DNA from: Fremontodendron californicum
Lineage: Eukaryota > Streptophyta > Magnoliopsida > Malvales > Malvaceae
Assembly: GCA_030761205.1 (NCBI GenBank)
Contig: JAULJL010000032.1
Span: 6,267,134-6,331,133, forward strand
Reading direction: 5' to 3'
DNA length: 64,000 bases
In this document: one piece after another, positions 23,359 through 35,766 of the stretch
Layout: each line of letters opens with the position of its first letter
Position numbering within the stretch: the stretch's first letter is position 1
Notes under the pieces: generated by a model
The model's input: only the letters and a program-made list of their open reading frames with translations
Told to the model about the DNA's origin: nothing
Database searches by the model: none
Program-made: the position numbers and the translations under genes

Positions 23359-26300
23359 TTAATCATCGTCACCATCTTCTTCTTCATCATCATCATCATC
23401 ATCCTCATCGTCATCTTCATCTTTCCCCTGTCGATGGACAAAAATATAAGAGAACAAGATGCACAAAATTCCAGTGTTGAAAAAACTAGACTGGACTGGC
23501 CGGTCGGACCGGTTCAACAGGAAACCGATGGCCTGTCCGGTCCGGCATATACCAAAAAACCAAAGATTCAATGAACCGGTAAAAAACAAACAATAAACCA
23601 ATAAAAAACAGGTTTTTTTTGTTATTTTTTTGTTAAAATTATTTTTGTAAGTGATGAAATTTGAACATTTAACCTCTTAATCATATATTAAAAACCATAC
23701 CATTAAGACAATACATATTTTTATTAACAAATTACTATATTTAATACTTACTTAATATCAAAATCACATATTTAATATTTAATTTATTTTTTAATTGAAT
23801 AATCCGGTTCCAACCGGTTGGACCGGTGACCCAGAGGTCACACCTGTTTGACCTCCGGTCTAATTTTTTATTCATTGCAAAATTCTATCTCTTAAGCAAT
23901 GAGTAGGGCTCAATGCTATGCTATTCAACTTAAGCGTGCTTGCTGCAAACTTTAAACAAGCTTGAGACAATAAGAAAGAATGACTTTATTTAGTATAAAA
24001 AAAAAAAAAACCAATCTGACTTAAGAATGTGCATATAAATGATCTAAACGTATAAAGCATCAGCACGATGAGTATAAATAAACGAAATTTTGTTTGTCTC
24101 TGTTATTTAACCATCTTTAAACAGCACAGATAATTAAAACATTGGCAATTAACCACAATGTTTTTATGTCTGACAAAATTCAAAAGCAGTAGTTAAGGGT
24201 TTCAATAGAGCTATACCTAAACAACAGTGACCTAGATGCAAGTACTCAGTAGAATAAAGAGAAAATGCATCTAATGCTTTCTCAAATCATCACAATTTCC
24301 ACTATTGCTATTTCAACCTCATTCCCACACTTTCCTCTATACCACTAAATCAATATTCCAAACTATAAATATCTTCATTCTGAAACCTGAATCTTTAATT
24401 TGGTCAATGATCATTCATCTTCTCACAACAACTAAACTTTCTCTACATGAAATGCATTCCAAACAATTACCATAATCATCTCAAATCATACTATCAGACA
24501 CCTGCCACCTGCAAGCTCAAAGTGCTTCTTCATCCAATGTAAGATTCCAAACATGCTGAATTCGGTAAAGAGTTCTAGAGCTAAACTGATCCAAAGTAAT
24601 CTAAAAGGCATGCACACAAGACATAAATCCACATATCCATCCCACTGATTTGGGTCAGTAGGATAAGACCTTCGCCCAATGTGTCTACAGAGCACTCAAG
24701 TATCCCAAGGCCATAACAAAGAATACATGTTTTGACTTTTGAGAGGTAGAGACATGGACCTAGTCCCTCCCACTATCCTGATTCAGCGGGCTTCTCCAGG
24801 ATTAATATGGAAAATATTGACATAATGCCAATCGGTTACTTCCGCATTATTTTAGTATAATCAGTACAAGAATCTTATCAAAAGAAACCATCATCTTAAA
24901 CCATCCACTAAATTGTAGAGTACCAAAGAGCGCTCTAGGTTATAAAGAAAAGAACCGTAATTTCCAACATAAACTAAATCGTCTTCAATAACTAAGTAGC
25001 ATATGATTATTAGAACCAGTTATAAACTATGAATACCTAAACCATATAAGGCAAATGTTAAGTCCAACTGCAGGTACACAACAAGCAAATTCATACAGCA
25101 AGCTCTTGGAAGTACATCTCACACAAATGTCACCATAATTCACAACCACCCCAGCAAAAGGAAATGAGCAATTAAATCCTCATCAACGTATACTTCGAAG
25201 TAAAAGCATGAATCCTTTGCAACCATTTGATAAACCCCTAAACCCTAGTAATTGCTGTCTATATTCACATTTTTGTTATCACCAATTCCTGATTCAATTG
25301 ATAAATTCACATTTTAACTGCAAGAAAAACTCTATTAAATATACTTCTCCTAAACATATCTAGCACAAAAATGAACAAACTACTCAACCTTTGGTGAAAA
25401 ATAAACAAAAAAAAGTTAAAATAAAGACCAAAAAACCTACAGCCATGCAATTTTGATCTGAAAAGGAATAAAAAAAAAGGTAGTAAAAACGGTACTCGGA
25501 AGGCATGTATTAAGTTTTTCAAAGAAATAAGATGTACCTCTTCATCACCTTCATCACCATCAAAATCCTCTTCATCAGCCTCCTGTATCAAGGAAGTTAC
25601 CAATAACAATTAGCAAAGGAAGCAAAACAGGATTTTAAGCAACAGGCATGTAACAAAATCTGGGGAAGAAGCCAGAAGAAAAAGAAGTTACATTGTTGAA
25701 ATAAGTAAGAGGATTGGGCCATAAATCCTCCTTGATAATCTCTGCTACCTGTGATGGTTATCAAGTGAAAGCATAGACCAGCTCTGTTACAAAAGGATAA
25801 AAAAAAAAGAACTACAGATAGATGGCACGTAAATATAGAATTTACCTCATCATGAATTTCATCCATGTCATCTTTCTGCTGAGCATCAGTAAACCAGGTA
25901 AAGAAGCTGCATTCACGTGTTAGAAATTTAGCACAATATAGGCTGATTTGCAGCGTGACTAAGTGAGAAACTAAGAATCAAATACAACTCTGGCATAAAT
26001 GGATGCAAACTTTATAACACAGCAAATGACTAGCATGTTGAAGTTATAATGCAACTTATAAGAAGTAAGAAACTAAAAATATGTATAAATAAATACCATT
26101 TATAAGCACACTAAACAATGTTTGCCAAGAAATTACAATGCATAAAGCTTTACTAGAATAGCTAGACCACGATTAGATAATACAGAATGCATGTATAAAT
26201 GCTAATTTGTCTCTCATCTATTCAAAAATTTGAACCAGCCAATATCTTTAAGTTCAAAAGTCAAAACCTAGTTCTAAATGCTAGGATTTCCTCATTTCTA

Positions 26301-28408
26301 ATGAGTTGTTTTTGAACAAAATTCAAATAATTTTAAAAATGTAACATATATCCCCTTAATTATCAATCTTAAATATATTTGAATTAATATTAGGATTATA
26401 TATTCTCATATATTTATCAAGAGGACATATATATTCGGTTTATGCATTCTCTGGTTTCCCCTGTCTTTTCCCTTATCCCCATGATTTCATTTTCCTTTGA
26501 TGCTTTACATTTTGCAATTTGAACTTAGAAGATTCATATAAAAAGGAAACTCAATCTGTCAAGGTTTGGCTCAATAAAACAGAAGGACGATGACTCGTAA
26601 AAAAAATGAGATTCTTATAAAATGCTAGGCTAAAATACACAAAAATTATTAAAAATATTGAGAAAATTGTAACAAAGTGACTACATTTCACAACCTGAAG
26701 TTGTTTCTGAAGTCCTAAGATGAGAGAAAATTGATTGACAGGTATGATAAACAAACCTTTCTTCAGCAAGTTGCCGCTTGTTTCCTTTCTTCTCATGATT
26801 AACTCCATTTGGCAAGCCCTTGACATTTAAGGAGAGTAATTTTATTAAAACAGATAACAAGAAGATTAATAGACATCATAAGAGGAGAAGCCCTCACCAT
26901 GCCCTCTTTCCACTTGATTTTGGTGGCAGTAATTTTGGTTCCCTCATCAAGGAAGGTAAAGGTCTTCGTAAGCTTTGTATCTCCAAAATATGGATTAGGG
27001 TTGAAGTTCTGAAAAATTATAATAAAAGTCGGTCAACAAATCACCAGGACCGATTAGAGCATGAACTAATGTTTCTTCTATCAGCAGTTGAGTGCAAGAA
27101 AAAGAAAGTAAGAGCAATTTCAATTGCCTACAAAAAAGGTAAAAAAAAAAAAAAACATAAATGAACTTACAAATGTAATATAGTATCCAGATTTCAGATC
27201 TTTAAAATCCTCCACTTCAAGCGAGCTAATATGCTTGAATATCTACCACGTAATAATAATTGAAAAGATGAAGAAATCAGAAAGCAGTTAACTAAAATTA
27301 CATAACAGGCAAACATCCAGAAACTTCTTTTTTTTTTTCTTTTTTTAAAAAAAAAAAAAAGAAGAGAAAATTGAAGAAAGAATCAATTTTGCAAAGTAAA
27401 ATAAGTGCAAAACCCATTTCAGTTTGAGAAAGAAGTGACATTAAACCTTCTGATCCTCTTCAGTCAAAAGTTCACCAAGTGCAGGATGACTCAAGAACTG
27501 CACACGAAGAATGTGTGTCAATTTAAAACCTTCTTCTGCACATGGAGACAGCTTTAAAAAAAGTCCCTAAATTAATAGGAAAGTTAATATAACTAACAGC
27601 TGTTAACCAGAAATCAGGAATTGACTTGACGATGTCATTCCGCTTATCATAGACCGGCTTGCGTATCTCATTGTACTTCTGCTCCACTTCCAAGACTTTC
27701 TCACTCGCCTCCTCATTGATCTACAACATACCAAAAAGGAACAAAAAAATTAAATATAGAAACACCCCAGTGTAACAATTTACCAATTCATCGATAAGCT
27801 CATAAGCAAACATATCCATATTAAATCACCTTCTCCACAGCAAGACATAATAACCAAACATATAACGAAGCAAGAGGGACGATTAGACACGCGGTAGAGA
27901 ACAATTAAAGGACTCGAGCTTTCTACAATAATTCAGATATATCCCACATATAAACGACATTACAAAGCCAATTAGGTACATAAATTAACAATCACAGAAA
28001 TAATATTTTTAACATTTATTTCATTGGCCCACAATTGAAATTACAACAAATTCAATACTTAAGACACTTCAAAGTTCAAACAACATTCAATAAAAAATTA
28101 TCCCAGAAAAACAAAAGGAACTCCAAAATAAAATAAAAAAATAAAAACCAAATTTAGCTAGCATATTTTCCTGAATTTTTCTCACAAACCCTAAACAAGC
28201 AAAAAAAATAAAAATCAACATAAACATAAACATGAATGGATATATAAATGAAAGTAAAATGAAAATAAAAGAAATAGACCTTTTCAAGCTCATCTTGGAT
28301 CTCTTGAAGCTTCTCGATGGAAAGGACGAGGTCTCCATCGATTTGTTCAGAGTTCTCTTCTTCTACTTTCTCTGCTACTTTCATCTTCTTTCCTTTGTCT
28401 GCCACCAT
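23359..28408 (-). CDS. NRP1: NAP1-related protein (histone H2A/H2B chaperone, NRP1/NRP2 type)
   Basis: Ten exons join in frame: 28408-28280, 27720-27598, 27497-27447, 27242-27171, 27008-26898, 26818-26757, 25906-25846, 25748-25692, 25582-25538 and 23427-23359. This gives 780 nt, 259 residues. All borders are GT/AG. The start MVADKGKKMKVAEKVEEENS is the family N-terminus. Residues about 20-60 form the dimerisation helix (LVLSIEKLQEIQDELEK, then INEEASEKVLEVEQKY). The NAP/SET domain follows (SIPDFWLTAFLSHPALGELL, TKLTKTFTFLDEGTKITATK, SFFTWFTDAQQKDDMDEIHD, IIKEDLWPNPLTYFNN). The tail, residues about 222-259, is almost purely Asp/Glu and binds histones. Arabidopsis NRP1/NRP2 act in the nucleus in nucleosome assembly, root cell division and heat tolerance. 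Length matches (about 256). The last intron is 2.1 kb and holds a hAT-like insertion. NRP1 and NRP2 cannot be told apart here. Confidence 0.95.
23472..23877. mobile_element. hAT-like MITE in the last intron of NRP
   Basis: It starts CAGTGTTGAAAAAACTAGAC and ends with the imperfect inverse GTCTAATTTTTTATTCATTG. A perfect 8-bp duplication CAAAATTC flanks it (23464-23471 and 23878-23885). CAGTG ends and an 8-bp target site are hAT features. Subterminal parts are rich in ACCGGTT. It has no coding sequence and lies between exons 9 and 10 of NRP. Confidence 0.85.
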
Positions 28409-28439
28409 TTTTTTTCCTTACAACAAACCAAAAAAAAAG

Positions 28440-28670
28440 AATAACCTAACCCTAAAAATTTTGCCCCCTCTCTCTTTTTTGCTCTCTGTTTTCTCTTCTC
28501 CCTAAAACCCTAATATTATTTCTCTCACTTGATATCTACAAAGGAGAAAAGTGAGAGAGTGAGAGGACAAAACGCTAGGGTTTTGGGAGTTTATATCTGC
28601 TCTGTTAGGGGATATTTTCGGATATACAAATGGATCATTTGGAATCTGACAGCTCGAAAATTAGGGTATT
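28440..28670 (-). promoter_or_regulatory. NRP 5' leader/promoter with telo-box motifs
   Basis: Telomere-repeat-like motifs cluster just upstream of the NRP ATG, on one strand or the other: AACCCTAA near 28449, AAACCCTAA near 28505, CTAGGGTTTT near 28575 and TTAGGGT near 28660. Such telo-boxes (AAACCCTAA) are common in plant promoters of growth and translation genes and of some replication and chromatin genes. The sequence between is pyrimidine-rich (CTCTCT, TTCTCTTCTCC). The region is bounded upstream by the hAT-like element at 28767. Confidence 0.55.
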
Positions 28671-28779
28671 ATAGTCATTTCAATACTATTTATAAGGGTA
28701 ACATGGAAAAGACAAGGAAATATTTCATTTCAGTGTTTGGACACAGAATCTTCTTAAGTACTTAAGTAGAGGTGGCAAT

Positions 28780-29040
28780 TGGGCGGGTTCGGGTCGGGTT
28801 CATTCGGGTTCGGGTTCATTCGGGTTCGAGCTCATTCGGGTTCGGGTTCGGGTCCATCCGGGTTCGGGCTCATTCGGGTTCGGGTCCATTCGGGTTCGGG
28901 TTCATTCGGGTTCGGGCCCATTCGGGTTCGGACCCATTCGGGTTCGGACCCATTCGGGTTCGGGATCGGACCCATTCGGGTTCGGGTTCGGGTTCGGTCT
29001 GGGTTCGGGTTCGGGTTCGGTCTGGGTTCGGGTTCGGGTA
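28780..29040 (+). repeat. G-rich minisatellite, left array
   Basis: Tandem units of about 16 bp built from CGGGTTCGGG(T/C)(C/T)CATT, with variants such as GAGCTCATT and GGGATCGGACCC. All are in the same orientation, with the G-rich strand on plus. Open frames of 98-104 codons across it (GFGFIRVRAHSGSG) are by-products of the repeat. Confidence 0.9.
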
Positions 29041-30039
29041 TGTTTTACATCATTTTATTTTATATTAGATGTAATCATTTTTACGTAATTTAAATATTTA
29101 TATCTAAAAACAAATTATTAATTTATTATTATTTTTATACTTTTGCTATTATATGATATTTTTAATTATATTTATTTTTTAAAATTAATATTTGTTAGCA
29201 CCAAAAGAATAAGAAAGTAATTTGTTATATAAAATCAAATTTTGAAATAATTTATTATAAAAAATATGATATATTATAAATTAATTATATTGATATTTAA
29301 AATAATTGATTTGATGAACTCGAATTTCAAAATATAAATACATTATAATTTATATTCACTATAAAATAAAAAACTTTTAAAAATAAATTCTGGCCTTCAT
29401 CTATTCGTTTATATACTTATAAAATGCAAAAAATTTATGCTTATAGTCAAGATATATATATATCTATCGAGTACTTATATTTTTTTTCATCAGTATAAAG
29501 TATAAATTATAAAGTAGTACTAAAAAAATATAATTTATATTTAAATTATACGTAATAAATATATAATTAATATGATTATTTATTAATATATAATAAATAT
29601 ACCCAAAACCAAAAGGCCATAAAACCCAAAACCCCATTAAACCCACCCGCTAAAATAAAATCTCATGAAAGCCATAATCCAATTAAACCCACTCTAACCT
29701 AACCGTATAAGTATAACCCAAAAGGCCAAAATAATTGAATTATTGTCAAATTTTTTTTTTTCACATCTCTAAAATTTTCAAGAATTTAAAATATTTAGAT
29801 TGTAAATTCATCATGATATGAGACGTTAAAGTTATAACTTATAAGTACAAAATATAATTTACTTTTTGATAAAATTATTATTTCATCATCATCATATATA
29901 TATATATAATATATATTAAATTTTAAATTTTAATTAAATTATTAAAAAAAATTAGAATAAAATTAATAATTAAAGTTAGTGCTTTGTAAAAAAAAAAAAA
30001 ATTAATTGCAATTTGATTATTTTTATTTTTAGTATTAAA

Positions 30040-30325
30040 TTCGGGTTCGGGTTCGGGCCGGTCTCGAGTTCGGGTCCATTCGGGTTCGGATCCATTCGGG
30101 TTCGGGCTTATTCGGGTTCGGGCCCATTCGGGTTCGGGTCCATTCGGGTTCGGGTCCATTCGGGTTCGGGCCCATTCGGGTTCGGGCCCATTCGGGTTCG
30201 GGCCCATTCGGGTTCGGGCCCATTCGGGTTCGGGTTTTTTCGGGTTCGGGTTTTTGACTTTTTGGTCAAATCGGGTTTGGGCGGGTTCGGGTTCGGGTTT
30301 TCCTGGACGGGTTTTCGGGTTCGGG
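30040..30325 (+). repeat. G-rich minisatellite, right array
   Basis: Very regular 16-bp units CATTCGGGTTCGGGCC, repeated about ten times, then CGGGTTCGGGTTTTT variants toward the end. The G-rich strand is again plus, so the two arrays are direct repeats although the element's ends are inverted. Confidence 0.9.
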
Positions 30326-30351
30326 TTCATTTTGCCACCTCTATACTTCAG

Positions 30352-31170
30352 CAAAAGGCGTTACATTATATTAGAATTTGTCACTACCACCATGGGTAGA
30401 TAGTTTTTTTTAACAAAAATAGTTATTTTTTAAATAATTTTTAATATAAAAATAGATAATTTTTTTAAATAAAAATTTTGTTTAAAAAAATATTAAAAGA
30501 TATTAATATCCTTAATTTATAATCATTATAATTTTTTTAAAATTATTTTTTGATAATTTCATTAAACTGATTTGATATCACTTAACTCAGCATTCCCTTT
30601 ATAATGTATAGATATTTGATTTCTTTTAGCATTAACAAGCACTTTCAAACAAATAAATATATTTTAATTAGAATTTGATAAATCCACTATGTTGGTGAAT
30701 TTTTTTTTTAATTTTTCATTTGAAAATATGCATTAAAAAGGTGGGTAATTTTTTTTTAAATGGATAGTTAATTATCTTTTAAGTGAAAAGACACAAATGC
30801 TTTTAATTTTATATTTGTTAAAATAATCTTATTTGATTTTTTAGTCTATACAATTGAGTTGGTGTCAATTGAATTAGTATCACTTAACTTGTAAAACTAA
30901 TTCAATAAAACATTTTATAATAATATAGATAAAGTTCAAATAGAAAGTTTTATGTTAACATTTGTCCATCATTTATTGGTTTATGAATAAAATAAATTGT
31001 TAAATAAGGGATTTTGGCATTAGAAAACGACATCGAATCTTTGTTTTACAAAAAGAGAAAACACGTAAAGCTTCAAAAAAGAGAGAGTTGGAATGAAAAC
31101 AAATTAAACTTGCTTTAAAAAATCGGTATGGGAGAAAGAAGTGTAACCAAATACACCTCTAATCTCATTT
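30352..31170. other. AT-rich spacer; no gene seen
   Basis: Poly-A/T runs and no exon-like sequence. It probably includes the outer part (3' LTR or flank) of the degenerate gypsy element that becomes readable at about 31200. Confidence 0.4.
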
Positions 31171-33328
31171 ATAGTACTTTTTCAAATGAATCATGTTTCA
31201 AGTCTTGGGAATTTGATTGTCCCCCAGTGCAATTCTATACTTTGAAATCAATCACTTTGGAGACTTTATAGGGGATTTCCCAATTCTGTGATAGTTTTTT
31301 TTGCTCGCATGCTAGCCTACTTTCTTTGCAATTTTGTAGAATCAGGTCGTCAACTTGGAAACATCGGTTTTTGATTTCAGAATTATAATACTTGGCTACA
31401 TGGTGTGCCCGCACAGTAGTGTTGACTTCAGCCAAATCCATTGTCTCTTAAAGGAGATCAAGATTAGCTTGTATCGCTCTATGGTTCAGTTGAGGATCAT
31501 AGTGCTTTTTTAGCAATGTTTGCACCCCTATTTAGCTAGGATTGCTGCCTCAGTGACAGAAGTTAGGCTGAACAGGGATTCACCAGTGGAGGTGTGATTT
31601 GTTCTTCTGATAGCCATAATATGCCAGGGTTTCTTCTATTCAAACTTCTTTTGAGTCATCAAGCTTCTTCTTGAGGTCTTGGAGGATTTTTTTGTTCATA
31701 AACTCAACATGCCCATTAGTCTGTGCATGCGCTACAGAGCTATGAACTAGCGATCTTAAAGCTTTCGCAGAATATTTTGAGTTTGTCAACTTGGAACTAG
31801 GAACAGTTGTTTGCAACAATAATATTTGAGAGATCGAATCTGTAGACTACAAATTTCTAAACAAAAGTTTCTATCACCCGTTCTGTTATAGTAGCTACAG
31901 GTTCAGCTTGAAGACATTTGGTGAAAGTAATCACACGTCACTATTAGGAAATTTTTCTAAGCGATAGCGATAAAAATTGTTTCAGTATGTCAATCCCCAA
32001 CATGGCTAACAGCCATGGGTTGAATAGTTGCTTCAAAGCCTCTGCGAGCTGTATGAGTACCCTGGCGTACTTCTGACACTTATCGCATTTTTTCACGAGA
32101 TCTGTAGCTTTTCTTCTCATTGTCGGTCAATAAAATCCTTGCTATAAACCTTTCTGTGCTAATGCCCTGCCCTCCATATGACTGCTACACACTCCTTCGT
32201 ATATTTCTTGAAGCACATAATCAGCTTCCTCTAGGTCAAGCATTTAAGTAGTGGTTGAGTGAAGGATTTTTTATACAGTTTCTCTTCAAAGAACATGTAT
32301 CTTGTCGCTCGCTTTGTTAGGCTTCTAGCCAACACTAGGTCAAATGATATAGTACCCGTTTATAGAAAATAGATTATTGAGGTCATCCAGTTATTTATTG
32401 TGATATGCACAATACCTACTTTCTACGATTGTAGCTTGGACATTATACGTGTTTTAGCAAGATTTTTCCTCTTTCTTTAATCTCAATCGTCGATGCCAAT
32501 TTAGATAAAGAGTTTGCTTTTGTGTTATAGGTTCTCGAGATTTGCTGGATTATCATCTACTCAAAATATTTCCACAAGTTGCTGACAAGACCATGACATT
32601 TCTCAAATGTGATTTTCTTTTTCATTTTCTCATTGTCCAGTCCTCTGTTGCTCCAACAATTACATTAATAACCCATTAAATGAGCATTTTTTCCTTTTGC
32701 CTTTATTTGGTTTGTATCTTGGTGCTAAGTGGATAGGCGATCACTCGCCTTGTGTACAGCCTCTCTATTGACAAACTGTTTTATTTGCCCTTTTTGAATT
32801 GCATGCTCTATGGTGTCTTTGAGGCTAAGACACTTTTTTTAGTATGGTCGGTGTCTGCATGGCAAATTCAGCGTTTGGGTTGGCTCGTAGGGGTGGAGGT
32901 GAGTCTAGGATTCCTTCTTTGATGATCACGTTAAGTACATGGGTCCGAGAGGTATTCAAGGGGTGTAGCTTTAAAATTTGTTATATGTTGGTGCCCAATC
33001 TTGCCTGTGAGGTTGCTAAGCAGTAGAGCTTTTCGGTGAGCGTCTGATTTCGTAGTTTTGTCTGTTGTAAGATTGTTCATCTTGCCTTTGTCGATTCTAT
33101 TATAACACTCATTGGGCGAATTCTCTTTCTCCATTTTCAGCGTTTCTCTTGATTAACTTTTTTTTCTTCTGCTTCTGCAAAGTTTTGTGCACGTTTATAA
33201 GTGTGCTACAACTTATTTGGCCTTCTGTCCACTTAATGCATAACGAGATGCTCATGTCTCAAACTGCTATGAAGGTTTGGATGGCCCAATCACCAATCAA
33301 GTCTATAACCTCGAGGGTAGACGTATGT
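31170..33328 (-). pseudogene. Degenerate Ty3/gypsy polyprotein, Tat/Ogre-like (integrase, RNase H part)
   Basis: Minus-strand translation, with stops and frameshifts, gives the end of integrase (HHVAKYYNSEIKNRCFQVDD, WEIPYKVSKVI), integrase core-like pieces (AHAQTNGQVEFMNKKILQDL near 31700; FYPTMRRKATDLVKKCDKCQ-like near 32080) and RNase H-like segments further right (YNTKANSLSKLASTIE near 32500). The order on the minus strand fits a gypsy pol. The element is cut at 33328 by the young chromovirus and resumes at 42991 with gag sequence, so a large part between was lost or diverged. Clade assignment rests on the gag motifs in 42991-44219. Confidence 0.75.
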
Positions 33329-35731
33329 TGTAACACCCTGTCCGGATAATCTACCTAAATCCGGCAAAGTTTTCTTTCTATCTCAACTATAACCCTCCTG
33401 CAATAACATCAATTCATATCCTCAACCAGCAATATTTCTCAATACTATTACCACATATATCCATGCATATTCAAAAATTATCATGATCAATTTATGCTCA
33501 AATCAAAACATATTGATCTATTGTCTCATATCTTCAAATATATACAATATATCCAGAAATAAACCTATCTCAGCAAGGTTACTAGAAAAAAAAAACATCA
33601 AAAGACCAAAATCTTCTAGAATTTAGATATGATACCCACCACGTCAATATATTCTTGAAGCAAAGAGTAGAGGAAGGCAGCAATCCCGACACCTAACTGT
33701 GTCCTGAAAATGAGAAATAAAAAGAGGTGAGATATATGAATATCCCAATGAGTAGACAACATTTAAAGCGTGTGAAAACTATAATGGTAATCTGTAAAGC
33801 ATAATTGACATTTTCAAAATAAATAATAATAAAACCATAATGAGTAATTCAAAGACGTAGCAAAGTTTTCAAATGTATAACAATATTATAATATTAAATC
33901 AATATATAAAATATGTGAAGTAAATCAAGTTACGTATAGCTGGGCTCCAACTTACTGTCATGCATAAGAATACATCCATGAGATAACCAGGCAATATCCA
34001 TGTAGGCATACTAGTAGCCGGCCCCAAAGGCCAATACCACCATAGGACGCCCCAAAGGCATATGTGTCACTATGATGTGCCCCCAAAAGGCAAATATAAC
34101 GGGATAGGGACTCTGGAGGTGGCTCCCACTACAAAGGCGTAGCACGCAGCTCCCATACCCCAGTCCAATATCACGGAATTGGGACTCTGGAGGTGGCTCC
34201 CGCCACAAAGGCGTAGCACGCAGCTCCCGTATTCCGGTCAAGGAAATAATCTCATACATTAAGTCAGGTGGAGCCAAAACCATGTATGTCAAATTCTATG
34301 TATAATCATATTTCATAAATCAACCAACTTACTCGATATAATATTTCTTGAAATAAATGTACTTTAATAACAAATCAATCCATATGATTATATATCATAT
34401 ATACATTTAATACGTAAAATAAATATCGTGCTAAAAATATATATTTATATATAATTATAATTAAAGAGATTTCAAATAACTATAGTTGTCGTCTACTCAC
34501 AATCCTTGAGATGATCTCACTGTACACCTCGACCTGAAACTTCGGGATCCACAGGTGACGTCGGATCTACGTGGCCTAGAGATTAACAATAATTAGTATC
34601 TATACATGCTCAAAGCATTACAAAATTTTTTAATGCAACTTAAGTCCCATTAATCTACCCCATATACTAATTTCTCATACTCAAAACAACATATCCTTAA
34701 TTTAATATCATTTCCATAATCAATTTCTCCATAACTCAACTCCATAATCATGTCCTTATCAAATTCCTTTCTAGTATTCCATGCCTTAGAGATTTTCATA
34801 ATCCATAACCATCCTTTGGTACTATATTTCTCTTAAGCAATAAATTCCTTAATATCAAGTTAGATTAGAAAATCATAACTTGAGTTTGGTAAGGAATTTG
34901 GAAGTGATTCCAATTGGTTTATTTCAACCAATATGTGTAATTTATGAATAAAATAACTAACTTATACAACTATAACAAAATTTTGATCAAATTTGATAAA
35001 TCCCGAAACCATGCTGAAACAGGGGTCAACACTGAACAGCCAACTTCACCGAATTTTATCTTTTTAACCGCTTATCGGTTTTGGGTGATTCAAAAACCAA
35101 AATTCTCATATTGAAGTCTAGTTTCTAGGAAAAATATCAAAAAAATACAAACCCTAATGTGTCGAACCCAGAAAATCCGAACAGCAAGCATGCTCAACTT
35201 CCCCTGTTTTGCTTTTTCTTCCCATTTTCTTGTTCATGCTTTCAAATCCTTTTAATTCTTACCAAGTTGTGTAAAATTCATACTTAATAGATGGATTTCA
35301 GACCTTAATATGTTTATGGAGCTAAAATCTTAGCATCCTCAAGTGGAATATCTAAAGAAATAGAAGAATTTATCAAGAAACTAACCTTGGATGTAATTAT
35401 TGTAGAGATTTTTGGTTGAGTTGTTTGAAGAGAATTTTGAGAGAGAGGGATGATGGGAGCCGGCTGCCACTTGAAGAATGAATGAAAGTTTCTAGAGATT
35501 TCGGGAGAGAAAAATGAACATAAGAGATATTTTTTTGTTTTTGGTATAATTGCATATTAGTCCCTCAACTTTTTATAAATAACCATTAAGCCCCTAAACT
35601 TTTTAATATGTTCAATTTGATCCTTTCTTCTTTTATTTCCTTCACTTATAACTTCTTACCAATTTCCAAGTTCGTCTTTAAAATTTTCGGGATTTAACTT
35701 TACATGATTATACGTAACCTCGGTTGTTACA
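33329..35731 (-). repeat. 3' LTR of the chromovirus
   Basis: 2403 bp, TG...CA ends. It contains a 74-bp tandem repeat (two units starting near 34107 and 34181; core CTCTGGAGGTGGCTCC). On minus, a 93-codon frame (34011-34292) crosses this repeat and is also open in the other LTR. Confidence 0.95.
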
Positions 35732-35745
35732 ACTTACCCCCCATA
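35732..35745 (-). other. Polypurine tract of the chromovirus
   Basis: On the minus strand, TATGGGGGGTAAGT directly precedes the 3' LTR. It primes plus-strand DNA synthesis in this element class. Confidence 0.8.
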
Positions 35746-35766
35746 GAAAAATTTCGTCCTCAAAAT

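Larger units (their letters stand above)
28767..30343. mobile_element. hAT-like element carrying two G-rich minisatellite arrays
   Basis: The ends TAGAGGTGGCAA and TTGCCACCTCTA are a perfect 12-bp inverted repeat. The flanks TACTTAAG (28759-28766) and TACTTCAG (30344-30351) are an 8-bp target duplication with one mismatch. The interior is AT-rich, with a minisatellite array next to each end (28780-29040 and 30040-30325). No transposase is present. It lies 359 bp upstream of the NRP start codon. Confidence 0.85.

Noticed and set aside
28772..29093. Open frames of about 100 codons rich in Gly, Phe, Arg and Ser
   Set aside because: They are open in several frames only because the 16-bp G-rich minisatellite lacks stops; no start context, splice structure or family match.
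29923..30399. Open frames of 128 and 143 codons on opposite strands (Pro-Glu-Arg or Gly-Phe repeats)
   Set aside because: Same cause: translation of the right minisatellite array of the hAT-like element.
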